In this document: one piece after another, positions 45,423 to 57,286 of the stretch
Layout of the letters: every line of letters starts with the position of its first letter
Position numbering within the stretch: the first letter of the stretch is position 1
Assembly: GCA_963971225.1 (NCBI GenBank)
Contig: OZ020267.1
Coordinates: forward strand, 94,849,648 to 94,913,647
DNA length: 64,000 nucleotides
Reading direction: 5' to 3'
DNA from: Melieria omissa
Lineage: Eukaryota > Arthropoda > Insecta > Diptera > Ulidiidae
The notes under the pieces: generated by a model
The model's input: only the letters and a program-made list of their open reading frames with translations
The model's database searches: none
What the model was told of the DNA's origin: nothing
Made by a program: the position numbers and the translations under genes

Positions 45423-46718
45423 ACACTTCGTTCAATAATGTGTGTGACTGACACATAGATGGCGGCACTAATATTAAATCAATATTTTTTTTCGAAATTG
45501 TGAACCTTTTTAGGCTTACTGTCAAAATTATATGTCAATCCGACCATTGGTTTACAAGTTACAGTGCTTTAAGTGACACTACTTTTGAGTTTTCAAAAAA
45601 AATGAATTCAAAGCAATTCCGTGTGCTGATTTATCATTGTTTTTTAATGAAAAAAAATACTGTTCAATGCCAGGAATGCCTTGAAAAACATTATTCGGAC
45701 TCTGCTCCATCAAACAGAACCATTTGTTATTGGTATGCCGAATTCAAATGTGGTCGTACAGACACCGATGACATTCCATGTACTGGACGGCCAAATGACG
45801 CTGTTATTCCGGAAAACGTTGAAAAAACACTGAAAATCATTATGTCCGACCGTAAAGTGAAAGTGGGGGAGATTGCTGACATTCTAAAGATATCAGCAGG
45901 CAGTGTACACACCATAATACACGAACATTTGGTTATGAAAAAGGTGTTTTCGAAATGGGTGCCGCGTTTGCTCACACCGGAGCAAAAACAACAACGAATC
46001 GATGATTCAAAGAGCTGTTTGGACATGTTTACGCGCAACAAGTCTTAGTTTTTGCGTCGGTACATCACAATGGATGCAACATGGATCCACCATTTCACTC
46101 CAGAGTCAAATCGGCAGTCTGCTGAGTGGCATGCAACCGGTGAAAGCCGCCCAAAGCGTCCAAAGGCACAAACATCGGCTGGCAAGGTTATGGCGTCAGT
46201 ATTTTGGGATGTGCACGGAATAATATTCATCGACTATCTTGAGAAAGGGAAAACAATCAATAGCGACTATTATATAGCGTTGTTGGAACGTTTGAAAGAA
46301 GAAATCGCGATTAAGCGGCCCCATATGAAGAAGAAAAAAGTGTTGTTTCACCAAGACAATGCACCGTGTCACAAGTCGATGAAAACGATGGCAAAAATGC
46401 ATGAATTGGGCTTTGAATTGCTTCCTCATCCATCGTATTCTCCAGATCTGGCCCCCAGCGACTACTGGCTCTTCGCAGACCAAAAAGATGCTCCGTGGTA
46501 AGAGATTTGGCTCAAATGATGAAGTAATCGCCGAAACTAACGCCTATTTTGAAGGCAAAGAAAAATCGTTCTACAAAGGCGGTATCGAAATATTGGAAAA
46601 GCGTTGGAATGATTGTATCTCCCTAAAAGGGGACTATGTTGATGAATAAAAATTTGGCGAATTTTGGCAAAAAAATGTGTTTTAATTAGTTAGTCACACA
46701 CATTATTGAACGAAGTGT
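45423..46718 (+). mobile_element. Mariner element, 1296 bp, near full length
   Basis: Inverted ends ACACTTCGTTCAATAATGTG (45423) and CACATTATTGAACGAAGTGT (to 46718, one base offset) are flanked by TA. The length is standard for mariner. It holds one transposase gene with two disabling mutations. Confidence 0.9.
45602..46649 (+). pseudogene. Mariner transposase (DD34D), two lesions
   Basis: Starts at ATG 45602 (MNSKQFRVLIYHCFLMKKNT), with the paired HTH region including DRKVKVGEIADILKISAGSV and WVPRLLTPEQKQQR. A TAG at 46046-46048 interrupts the frame before TMDATWIHHFTPES (first Asp). FHQDNAPCH carries the second Asp, and YSPDLAPSDYWLFA the third at DD34D spacing. A small deletion near 46485 shifts the frame, and coding continues to the tail GDYVDE and stop at 46647-46649. 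The normal MDETW motif is MDATW here. Apart from these lesions it is full length, which implies fairly recent activity. Confidence 0.9.
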
Positions 46719-47672
46719 TAGACAAATATTAAGTTTTAATTATTTGAAGCACAATGCACGCATGAGAAGTAGCTGGTACGCATGTCGGCACACTTTAGAT
46801 GGACGGGCATTTCAAAATGTATGTGACCAAGTCATTTTCCTGGGCTGTCAAGAAGACCTAAAGTAAAATGAAATTCAACCTAATTAATCAACACTCTTCA
46901 AGTGCTGTGACGTGAAGAAGGTGGAAAACACCAGTTAACCTGATTCGATAACATCCACGAAAAGAAGAAAAAGAAGAAAACACCACCGTCGACAGCTTTG
47001 ATGTTTCCGAAATTTTCTTCCACCTTCTTTTTGTAGCGTTGGAAAGTGGTTCAGGAAATCGCATACGCTGCGGCAGTCGATGTTGTGGTTAGCTTATCTG
47101 CAGAACAATGTTAAATTACATCCAGCACATTAAAAAAGATATCGGAGGATTTTTTTTAGTTACCCTCGGAAGATATAGCTAAAACAACCAAAACATGCGT
47201 AAAAGACCATTTTTGATTAAATAACTTACCAAAACTTACCAAATCACTAAAAGACGGGTGCCCACAACCGAACTAATTGCGGTGCCCACAACCGAATTTG
47301 GCAGCCATTTTGAGAAGTAGTGAAAAATTTGTTCGGGGTAAACATATTGGTTGTAATCAATATTGAATCACAAAGTATAATAAATTTACTAAATAAAAAT
47401 GCATTTTACTCGCCTTCTCGATGGATTCACTTCGATTTATGACACCATTTAAAATGTTTAAAACATGTGTGTCTTATTTTTTAAGCGCAGAAAGATATAT
47501 ATGGTCCCAGCACAAAGCAGGCGTGTCTGTTCGACTCAGTATTTGGGACAAACAGATCGTGGTTCCATAATGAACAAATGGCCTTAGTCAAAAAACCCAG
47601 CCTGCTTTCTATCAAAAGATACGAAGGGGTGCCCAAAACCGAACTATGCCCACAACCGAACCTTTTACCCTA

Positions 47673-49439
47673 CCACATAAATTTCATACCAACAAAATTA
47701 TATACCTACATAAGTATAAATAGCCCAGACTCAATGCGTCGCATGTTTGTCTGTCGTGCGTCAAAATTGTGTTGACAGCCTTAGCAGTAGCTGTGGCGCG
47801 CTCAATGGGCTCACACAGATGACTGCTCCCAATGCCTTCAATGGGCTGATGGTATTTTGACGAGCGAATTATCAAGGACACTTTTCGTGCGTAAGTGGGT
47901 GAAAATTGTAGCCTAACACGAAGGAGGTGAGTTGTGTGAAAATGTACAGCATTATTAAATTTTCAGAGCGACTCGTGTTGCGGTTTTATGCTTCAGCGCC
48001 GAAGTAGCTCACAAGTTTGGCTAAAAAATAAGGGGTTAAACATTGCAGCGTTTTTGATGCGCGGCATGTACACTTTCAATGGCAACAAATAAAATTGCAT
48101 GTTGGTAGCGCATCTCACATCTTCGAGAAAATTACGCAGCGTCCTTACCTGAACCGCTCTGTGCAGCTTTATCCAACGGACATGGCCGAGTGCGGACGGC
48201 GTGAATGTAATTGACAGTTATTGGACAGCAATGAATGTGGCAGCTGCAACGGAAAAGCGAACACGAAAAATTCCATATAAATGGAAAAGAGAAGCAATGC
48301 AGGGCGGCCGCGTCGGCAGTAAAATGCATTCAATTGAAACGAATCGAATGGCGCCATTGTGCGCCCGTCAAGCGAAATTACATTGAAATCAGCGACAGAT
48401 TCAGAGACAGGCGAACAGCCGACACGGAGCAACTCCACACCCACGGAGCCAAAGTCCTTTGCCTTTGCCGTTAGTAAGCGACTCACTAACCGCATTAAGC
48501 CGCAATAATTTTGGTAATAAGCAATTTACCCCGCACCCATGTCGAGTGCTCGATTTCGCTACACGCAGTCGGCCAGCTTCGATGTTCGTTGGTTGTTTGT
48601 GTTGTGTTTTTTAGTTCTTGTTTTATGGCCCATTGTCTCACGGCTTCATTTGATTGTGTTGATTCTTTCTTTATGAAAATTATAGCGTTGAGCACAGCTC
48701 ATTTGCATTGAGCCGCTTCATATGCCGTCGCCGGCCGATCAGACGATCGGCCGTGCTGCCATTCAGCCACGACCGCACACGGTTTATTGACATTTGCGTT
48801 AGCGTTCGATTGCTTGTTTGTTTACTTATTTCAAAGGAGGAGGCTTGCGCTGTCCAGCCCTTGCCGGGTGCGGGGCGAAATTAAAGGCGATTTACGATTT
48901 AAACACACTTTAATTTCAGCTAAACAGCTCCACCGCTTCCGAAGCGATGTGTGTGTGAAAGCTGCGTGAGTGTAGCAGAACTGTGGCCTTTTGTGGTTGG
49001 AGTTTTAAGGTATTTATTTGGCTCAAGGTTTAGTTATTTGAACGCTTGTAAACAGCGAGCTCGACAAGCTTAAGTTTGCGCGGTGAGACAAATCAAAACA
49101 CAATTGTGTGTGATCGAGATCAGCATTTGAGAGAGGGCGTCACTTTAAGATGGATGATAAAATGCGGAAAACAATATACAAAGTGGCTATACATATAATT
49201 TTTTGTCCTGACTGACTGATTCACTATCGCCCAACCCAAACCGCTGAATTTTAAACTGTATGTACATCTTGCATGTATGTACTCGCCGTTCGGAATCGGC
49301 ATAAAACTGTAGGTTCCTTCCAACCTTGTAAAAACATTCGCACGCACAACACGGGTAGCTAGGCTTTAGTCTCGTAATCTGACTGTCGTGCCAGTCAAGA
49401 ATAAGTATATCTTGCAAAATTAACCTCCACTAAGACGGG
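47673..49439. other. Host-like non-coding DNA
   Basis: GC-balanced unique DNA with no supported exon. A perfect palindrome GCCGATCAGACGATCGGC-like block sits near 48731-48752. Segment AGCTAGGCTTTAGTCTCGTA (49356-49375) resembles 25369-25388. Confidence 0.45.
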
Positions 49440-50110
49440 ATTTTTTTTTTATAATTCGGGTCTAAAAGGGCAAAACACGGGTTAAGTTGGTGTATGAAGA
49501 AATGCGATTTGATGGGCCTTGTAATTTTAAAATTGATGAAAACACTTCAAAAAGAAAATAATTCGATACGTTTTTTTTATTTTATCGAAAATCACAATTT
49601 AACGGATCAACAATGGGTTAAGTTGCGTGTACGGGAAGACTACGAAAAAAACAGCAACCGATAATAAGTTGGTGAAAACACTTGGAATCAAAAATAATTG
49701 ACACATGATTCTCACTTTTTTTAAAATCAAAACTTAAAGGGGTGAACCAAGGGTTGAAAGTTTGTATGAAAGTTTGTTTCAATTCAAAGTTGGTGAAAGT
49801 ACTCTCAGTGAAAAAAATAATTCGATACGTGTTTTAATTTTTTCGAAATCTAACTTAACCCATTGTTGGGTTAAAAGTTTGTATGGAGAAACAAAAATGT
49901 ATGGGCCTTTTGACTTTAAACTATGTAAGTGAAAGCACTTAACCTAACACGTAACCTGTTTTTTTATTTTTTCAAAAGTAAAAATCTGACGAGGCAATGA
50001 TGGGTTAAACATTTGTATGGAGAAACATGACTTAATGCGCCAATTGGCTTCAAATGTGGAGAAAACAGTGGAAAACTTTTAATTTGTTTTCTGTGACCAC
50101 CAATTAGACA
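49440..50110 (+). repeat. Degenerate tandem repeat, about 120-140 bp period
   Basis: About five diverged units share AATAATTCGATACGTTTT, a TTTTATCGAAAATC-like stretch, AATGGGTTAA, GTTTGTATGGAGAAAC, GGGCC(T)TTTGACTTTAAA and GAAAACACTT. The same words occur at 21700-21915, so this is a dispersed family. Non-coding; it may derive from Helitron-internal repeats. Confidence 0.65.
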
Positions 50111-50286
50111 GATCTTGGATTTTTTGAGGTTAGTTTGGTTGGGAGTTCATCATGGAAAAATCTCGCGCCGGAGCAACGATTGCGAATTGTTAAAATTTGT
50201 ATGAAAACATGTATTTCCTGGACTGGGTGTGAAACTGTTCAATTAAGCTTTTAGGGGACAGTAGGGCATCCAGCTTTATTGACTCA

Positions 50287-50649
50287 TTGGAACATCGTCG
50301 AAACGTGCCATGTGTGGTGGTATATTACTTTTTCGGTGATTGCTCAGTGGAGATGAGCAGCTTGCTGCCATCACTCCGGGTATTTCCCCGGGCAACCCAT
50401 TTGAACACTGGCGCGCATGTACTCCACGATGGTACAACGATGTACCATCGCACTTCGCACTACAGAGAAAGTTCGTTTCGGACCCCTACAGCGCGATCGT
50501 GGAATGGTCTCCCTGCAGATATTTTCCCCAGCACTTATGATCTTGATGGGTTCAATGGTCTCCCTGCAGATATTTTCCCCAGCACTTATGATCTTGATGG
50601 GTTCAAGGCAAGAGTGCATAACCACTTCACTCAAAACCTTTTCTTGTAA
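50287..50649 (+). pseudogene. Non-LTR retrotransposon 3' end (LINE)
   Basis: A frame reads SSLLPSLRVFPRATHLNTGA, YRESSFRTPTARSWNGLPAD, IFPSTYDLDGF and KARVHNHFTQ. The RTxxxWNxLP...FK pattern is the C-terminus of reverse transcriptase proteins in several insect LINE clades. A 51-bp in-frame duplication repeats residues NGLPADIFPSTYDLDGF (50503-50553 and 50554-50604). Upstream RT is missing, as expected for 5' truncation. The clade is not determined. AAATAAATCATTT downstream at 50669 may be its polyadenylation region. Confidence 0.7.
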
Positions 50650-53085
50650 CCTATATATTCTTCCTGAAAAAATAAATCATTTATGGTGCTTACAATCGTC
50701 GATCAGACCGATTGATTCGAGAAACTATGGATCGTTTTTGCAATTCCTGGGACTATGTTCCATGTCCAAGCCGTTACACCAGAAATTATTGAGAGTTTTA
50801 TTTTAAGAATATTTACTGGATTTGTTATAATTTACAGGAAAGAATGTTTTGAAGTTGGACCTCCGAGTATGCTGTGACGGCCACATACTCGAAATCATAT
50901 TTAAATGTTAATGCTACGAAATGTTTTTAAACTAAAACAAATTTCATGCATATGAAAAATTGTTTGTTTTGTTTTTAGTTCTCCATCTCTATAAACAAAA
51001 CCTCAACTATAAAAAAATTAAATTAATAAAATACTCATTAATTATTCTATTGCAGTAGTGTGCTCATTATTTCAATGTTAAAATTTTCGTTATCTCATAT
51101 ATCGAACTGAAGATTGTATTCTTGTTGTTGACCTATCTGCAAAACTGCCTTATCGATTATTTTGTCAGTTGAGATTTAAGGAACTAAATTGAATTGAAAT
51201 TGAATCAAAAGCTGGAATTTCTAGTTCTGCAAGGTGCAAACAAGTAGTAAATATTTAATTAACACAAATTGTGGCTCACTTGCATATGTTTCCAGACTTG
51301 GAAATATTGTGCTGATTTGAGATCGATAAGGTCATAAGAGCCTCGTACGTAGAGCATTGGCTCAGTTTTCATACTAGCGTTGCCGCCTTCTCCAGTCGAC
51401 GCCTTCAACGCGCAGCAGTGCGACGAACTAATCGCTGCAGCTGCAATTAAATTTGCCAAAGATGCAGCTGCAGCTGCGCTCTTAAATGTGCATAAATGAT
51501 TTACCAACAAAGCAGGATATGTGTGTGTGTGTGTGTATGAGTGGGCAACACAACAATTGCACAAATGCTGCTAGAGCCGGCTCCAGCCACTCGCCTAACG
51601 CCTCGCTTTGCTCGCTCCCTGGAGTGGCGTTGCACTGGCGAACTCCTGGCGGAGTTAATAATATTTTATTATCCAGCGCCGAGCTGAGCTGCTCTGGGTT
51701 GGGGAACTGCGGCACACGCTGTATGCTGTAGCAACAACAATATTGATTTGCTTATGTATGCACGAGTGCGAGTGCGGCTGTGCGACTATGCGGCTGGGAG
51801 TGTGTGTGTGTGCATGAGCATATTAAATTAGAAACTAAAACAAAGAAAACAAAATAAAATCGAGCAAAAAGCAAAAGCAAAAAATTAAAGCGCAACAGCG
51901 AACATTGGAACGAAGTGTTTGTTTGACTGTGAAAACGGCGGGAACCGCCACCACCCCTGCCGGCTAGGCCCTGCCGCTATGCTGCTCATATGTTGGGCGA
52001 ATTGATGATGCCGGTTGCCGGTGGTGCGGGGGCGGAGGCAATGCGGCGTAGCGCAAGGGCCGCGCACATGCAAAGTTTTCGATGTGTTTGCGCTTTTGTT
52101 GGCGCACGTAGAATGTAGTGGATGCAGCAGAGTGTGAAGTGACGCTGGCAGGTCGGCGCGTACGTCTGCGCTGGTGTCAATATGGCTGCTGGAAAACGCC
52201 ACACCACCCCACTTCGAAGCGCACTGCACCGCAACGCTCGGCATGCCACAACGCATTCCTGCCACCGGCAGTCGAGGCAGCCGAGGCGGCCCCAGCGCTT
52301 GCGGCATTCAGCGGGGAGTGCTTTCGCACGCGCTTAGCACACGTCAATTCGGTTGCCGTTCCGCTTCAACAAAGTGTGTTTATTTCAATTTCAATTAAAG
52401 TTTGAATCACATTTACTCAAATGAAACTAATGCCAACTCTTGTGTTCGACGAAAGTTTTTTATTGTTCCAGCGTTGCTGCACCTGCAACGCGCCGCTGCA
52501 TTTTCCAACAACCGCCGCGCACCGCTAGCTGGCAGCCATGCAGCGGGGATGGCAGGTATGCCAGCGCCTTCCGCTGCAAACACATTTCACCATTTAGATG
52601 CCGAGTTGTAATTTAGAAACTTTCTTCAAGTGTTAAGGAAATAAAACTTTCAAATGGAATTAGTTCCGCAATTCATTTCGCTCGCTCCTTGCGCTCCCAC
52701 CCACGCCCAGCGCCGCTGTAGCGCGCACTCTCGGCAGTTCAGACTTACACGCCGCTCACACATGCGTCGGCCGAGTTTCCTACGTTCCACATTTGTACGT
52801 TGTTATGCATGTGCGAGCTTGTGTGCAGCTTCGCCTTCTTGTTCCTTTTCGAAAAAATATAAACTTATGAAAAGTGACAAACTGTCAGCCGCGTAGATTG
52901 CACGGCTGCAGCTTCATTTGCATGTTGATGAACGATGATTTGGAGGGAAGGACCGAGGGCCAGACGAAGAGAGAACGAATGAGGCAAGGATAGGCCAACA
53001 GAAGAGCGAAAACAAATATAGCTTCAAGTTAATAGACCGAAAGATAGGCGAATGTTGTACACAGACCAATAGACATAAATTGGAA
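50650..53085. other. Non-coding DNA, host-like
   Basis: AT-rich to 51.25 kb, then GC-richer unique DNA with a GT microsatellite at 51521-51537 and GTGTG runs near 51800. Frames on both strands (for example around 51.9-52.4 kb) overlap each other and show no domain. Confidence 0.45.
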
Positions 53086-53930
53086 AAGAGAAGTAAGGAA
53101 AGGAGGGAAAGGAAGGAAAGGAAGGAAAGGAAGGAAAGGAAGGAAAGGAAGGAAGGAAAGGAAGGAAAGGAAGGAAAGGAAGGAAAGGAAGGAAAGGAAG
53201 GAAAGGAAGGAAAGGAAGGAAAGGAAGGAAAGGAAGGAAAGGAACGAAAGGAACGAAAGGAAGGAAAGGAAGGAAAGGAAGGAAAGGAAGGAAAGGAAGG
53301 AAAGGAAGGAAAGGAAGGAAAGGAAGGAAAGGAAGGAATGGAAGGAAAGGAAGGAAAGGAAGGAAAGGAAAGAAAGGAAAGAAAGGAAAGAAAGGAAAGA
53401 AAGGAAAGGGAGGAAATGAAGGAAAGGAAGGAAAGGAAGGAAAGGAAGGAAAGGAAGAAAAGGAAGAAAAGGAAGGAAAGGAAGGAAAGGAAGGAAAGGA
53501 AGGAAAGGAAGGAATGGAAGGAAAGGAAGGAATGGAAGGAAAGGAAGGAAAGGAAGGAAAGAAAGAAAAGGAAGAAAAGGAAGGAAAGGAAGGAAAGGAA
53601 GGAAAGGAAGGAAAGGAAGAAAAGGAAGAAAAGGAAGGAAAGGAAGAAAAGGAAGAAAAGGAAGAAAAAGAAGGAAAGGAAGGAAAGAAAGGAAAGGAAG
53701 GAAAGGAAGGAAAGGAAGGAATGGAAGGAAAGGAAGGAAAGGAAGGAATGGAAGGAAAGGAAGGAAAGGAAGGAAAGGAAGGAAAGGAAGGAAAGGAAGG
53801 AAAGGAAGGAAAGGAAGGAAAGGAAGGAAAGGAAGGAAAGGAAGGAAAGGAAGGAAAGGAAGGAAAGGAAGGAAAGGAAGGAAAGGAAGGAAAGGAAGGA
53901 AAGGAAGGAAAGGAAGGAAAGGAAGGAATT
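53086..53930 (+). repeat. Long polypurine satellite (GGAAAGGAAG)n
   Basis: About 845 bp of almost pure purine on the plus strand, built from GGAAA and GGAAG pentamers with occasional GGAATG, GGAACG and AAAGAAAG variants. Because units are 5 or 10 bp, all frames stay open and give Lys/Glu/Arg or Phe/Leu/Pro repeats, which are not genes. Confidence 0.97.
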
Positions 53931-56349
53931 TCAAGCCAAAGTCAAGTACAAATCTTAAAATATAGTTTCGATACACTTTTAAGGAAACCGCTTTTGAAGG
54001 ATTTGCGTGCCTATGAGGCTCGCCTGCGTCATCTGCTTAAAATATTTATAGCTTTGCCAATTTCGATAATTGAGATTTATATATACTTAACGATTTTCCC
54101 AAAAATCGACTCTTTCGGGAAATTAAAAATAAAATAGTTTTTTAATTCTAAACTCAACTAATCAGTACCAAGTTTGATGTAGATTTTTCGAATCGATTTA
54201 GACAATAATGTGAAATCAAGCGTTTGCCCGATGGACCCACAGACACACACGATGGCTTAATCGATCACCCAGGTCAACCTGATCACAAATATATACTTCC
54301 CCCATACCGGTCGTGAATCCTTCAAGACTTTGCAAACTCCTTAGTGAACATAGCTGGGATCGCCAATGCCATAAACATAAAAATAACAAAAAAACAGATG
54401 GGTGAACCGTAAAACAGTCTGCCGTACAACTTTCACGCCCACATGCTCTGAGTCACCATTGTTTAAAACAGATATCCGAAACTTGAGCACTATTTAACTT
54501 GTAGACACTTGTACAGCCGACCCACTTAATCCCGCCAAATGCTTTACACGACTACAATGACAAATCGGCGCACGGATAAATGTAAACACGTATACCTTAA
54601 GTGTAGGTTTGTGAGCGTATGAGCCAATAAAAATATGCATTGAAAAGGTCAGGGAAGCATTCGAAAAGCAACAACCCAAATATCGCAAATGCTGAGCCAT
54701 GGCGAGCGCATTCGGCGATGTTTAGCTGGCCGACCCACTGACGCCCGCTCGCACACAACATTGCGGTAGATATATGTGTGTGTGTGTGGATTCCTGTCTG
54801 ACTGCCATACGCCGAACGCTGCAGGCGTTGCCGCCGAGCGTGCTGCCAACATCATAAAAATCCAAACATAATTTTGCACGCAAGGAATAAAATGCCTCGC
54901 TTGGATCTTTTTTGGTTTTCTGTTTTTGTGTTCGTGGCTGTGGCTGCGGCCACTTTTGTGAAACACATCAGAAATCGCAGGCAGTTAAAGCGCAGCCAAA
55001 GCAGCAAATGAGATGCGAGCTTTAAGCAACGAGGCGGGATCGCAGCTGAAAAGGATTGCACGTCATTTTTGAACAATGCTGTGCAAATCACCGAAATCTT
55101 TGCACACATTAACACGCGGCTGATAAACGGCTGACTGTGCGCTGACGAGACCTCGGCGCCGTTCGTCGCTAACTTCGTTGGCCATTTCCGTCCTATTATC
55201 CGTCAAACGAGCCAACAAGACTGACAAATTAATCTAAATGCCAACGGCGCATAAAAATTTTCAGCACACCACAGTTGCCCAAAAATCCGCACCAAATGAG
55301 GACAAAGCCACATCAGCCACGCAGCGGCTGCCCTTTGACGTGCGGCCATTGAAGAGGCATTTTATCTGCCATCTTGCTGGCTATATCACAAATCAGATAT
55401 TGAGAGGAAATGCCGCGCGGCGTCCGCGCCGCATCGTTCGACATGCGTAAACATTTCTCATATTGATTCCAATTTAGGTTAACAGCAAAGTAATAAGGCT
55501 ACAAACGTAAATAATATGTTGCCATAAATAATTGGCATTTACAAAGCAACAACGGCAACGGCGATGGCGACGGCAAAGACGGCCTTTGCCGTCGCACGTG
55601 TACCCCATGCGCAGCGCCGCCTGCCCTCGGCCTGGCCAACGGCTGACGGCCTAAAGCCCCAAAGCATATATCGGCAATAAAGTCGAATACGAAACGTCAT
55701 AACGTGGCGGGGGCATGGCCGCCAGCGCGGACGTCGTCAGCGCTGTCGTTGTCGCACCGACTTGGCTGGAGAGGGTCGCCGTTGGGTGGCATTGCATGTG
55801 TGGCGGGCAGGACGTGAACACGGCCGAATGTGTGTCTAACATGACGGCGCCATAATTGAACGATCACAAGTGTTGGAGGAGTGAAGGGCAAAATGTGCTT
55901 TATACACTGTGAAAAAACATGACATATGCTGGAGAAGTCAAAATTTAACACATTCTTCGGACATTTGCATACTCGATTGCTGTTCGTTTGGTGATTGACC
56001 AAGGAATAATGCCAAGCGGAAAAGAAAGACAGGTCGCAGAAAGCGGAAAAGGTGGTAGGCATGTGGGAGATGAAATAGAAGTTGGGTGAGCTGAGTCATA
56101 GAAGAAATTTATTCCACTCTGGTTCCCAAGAATACCTATCGTGACCTAAAGTCGCATCTTAGGGATCAACTTTTCATGTAAAAAGTGCGTAAAAATGAAA
56201 ACAGAACTTTTGAAATATGGATTTTGCTACTGACGTCGTCAGGCACATCCTCTCCCGATTTGCCGTCGAAATTTTATGACATTTCGTTCACTAGAAGCGA
56301 AGTTATTGCATCGGCATATTATATTTTCGAATTTCCAAAAAGGCTAAAT
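53931..56349. other. Non-coding DNA, host-like
   Basis: No gene seen. The part 54.65-55.85 kb is GC-richer with CAA/CAG runs. Minor GT run near 54775. Confidence 0.45.
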
Positions 56350-56550
56350 TTAAATAAACAAATAAATATATAAATAAAAAAAATTTCAGTTTACATAAAT
56401 AAATAAATATAGAAGTAAATATTAAATAAATAAATAAATAAATATATAAATAAATAAATAAATAAATAAATAACTAAATAACTAAATAAATAAATAAATA
56501 AATTAATTAATTAATTAATATATAAATAAATACATAAATAAATAAATAAA
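56350..56550 (+). repeat. AAAT microsatellite, imperfect
   Basis: AAATAAATAAAT repeats with interruptions (AACTAAATAACT, TTAATTAATTAATTAA). Confidence 0.9.
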
Positions 56551-56953
56551 AACTTTTAATTTTTGTAATTTTCCCAAAAAACTAAGACAAAAATACAAAA
56601 AATTGCATGCTTAAGAAATCAAAAAAGGACTTACTATTTGATAGTATGTTTTTATACTTTTTTACATTGTAATACCAAAACAGAACATTGTAATACACAG
56701 AGTTGGGTCGTTTGGCCTGTAATGAATATATCCAGAAGATTATCTGCCAGAAAACAAGAACAACGGTGAAAATAAAAACATTGTCGGCACATGATTATGA
56801 ATGGACTCTGATTTTTTGACCGGGTAGGAAGTGGGCTGGTAAAAGATTATTGGCATTAATCCCACAAAACTAAATGCACGCATCTCTACATGCGAGCATA
56901 TCATTTGTTGTTGTTGTTGTTATTTTTGTGTTTTCTGTATTTATGAATCGTTT
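56551..56953. other. Non-coding AT-rich DNA
   Basis: No gene seen. A TTGTTGTTGTTGTT run lies at 56905-56920, just before the Transib 2 target site. Confidence 0.4.
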
Positions 56954-56958
56954 CGGCG

Positions 56959-56999
56959 CACAGTGGGGTATTGACCATTGAAAACGGCGATCAATTCAA
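56959..56999 (+). repeat. Transib 2 left TIR
   Basis: CACAGTGGGGTATTGACCAT start, GGCGATCAATTCAA at the inner end. Inverted partner of 58868-58908. Confidence 0.9.
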
Positions 57000-57155
57000 C
57001 TGAGCTATTAAAATTAATGTAAAGTATTTTTTTACATAGATGAAACATATATAAGACAAATTGGAAAAAAAAATTGTTGTTGTTGTTGTTTTTTTTATTA
57101 AATTTATTCAATTTAAGTAAATTTTTCATGTTTTGGGCTTCTCACAATAGAATTA

Positions 57156-57198
57156 TTAAATGTCATCGCTATTATTATCATCATTTTCGTCATCATCG

Positions 57199-57286
<88 letters not shown>

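Larger units (their letters stand above)
45148..47670. mobile_element. TA-flanked TIR element, GGTTCGGTTGTGGGCAC family
   Basis: The ends GGGGAATAGGTTCGGTTGTG and its inverted partner ...CACAACCGAACCTTTTACCC are flanked by TA (45146-45147 and 47671-47672). The subterminal word GGTTCGGTTGTGGGCACC recurs at 45350 and, inverted, at 47268-47298 and 47630-47665. The element's own sequence (about 1.2 kb after removing the mariner) encodes nothing I recognise. It is host to the mariner at 45423-46718. Confidence 0.7.

Noticed and set aside
51885..52405. Overlapping frames on both strands in GC-rich DNA
   Set aside because: Equally long frames occur on opposite strands with no domain, which is expected by chance at this base composition.
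53029..53976. A 315-codon Phe/Leu/Pro frame (minus) and 200-290 codon Lys/Glu frames (plus)
   Set aside because: They exist only because the pentamer/decamer purine satellite contains no stop codons. Composition is purely repeat driven.
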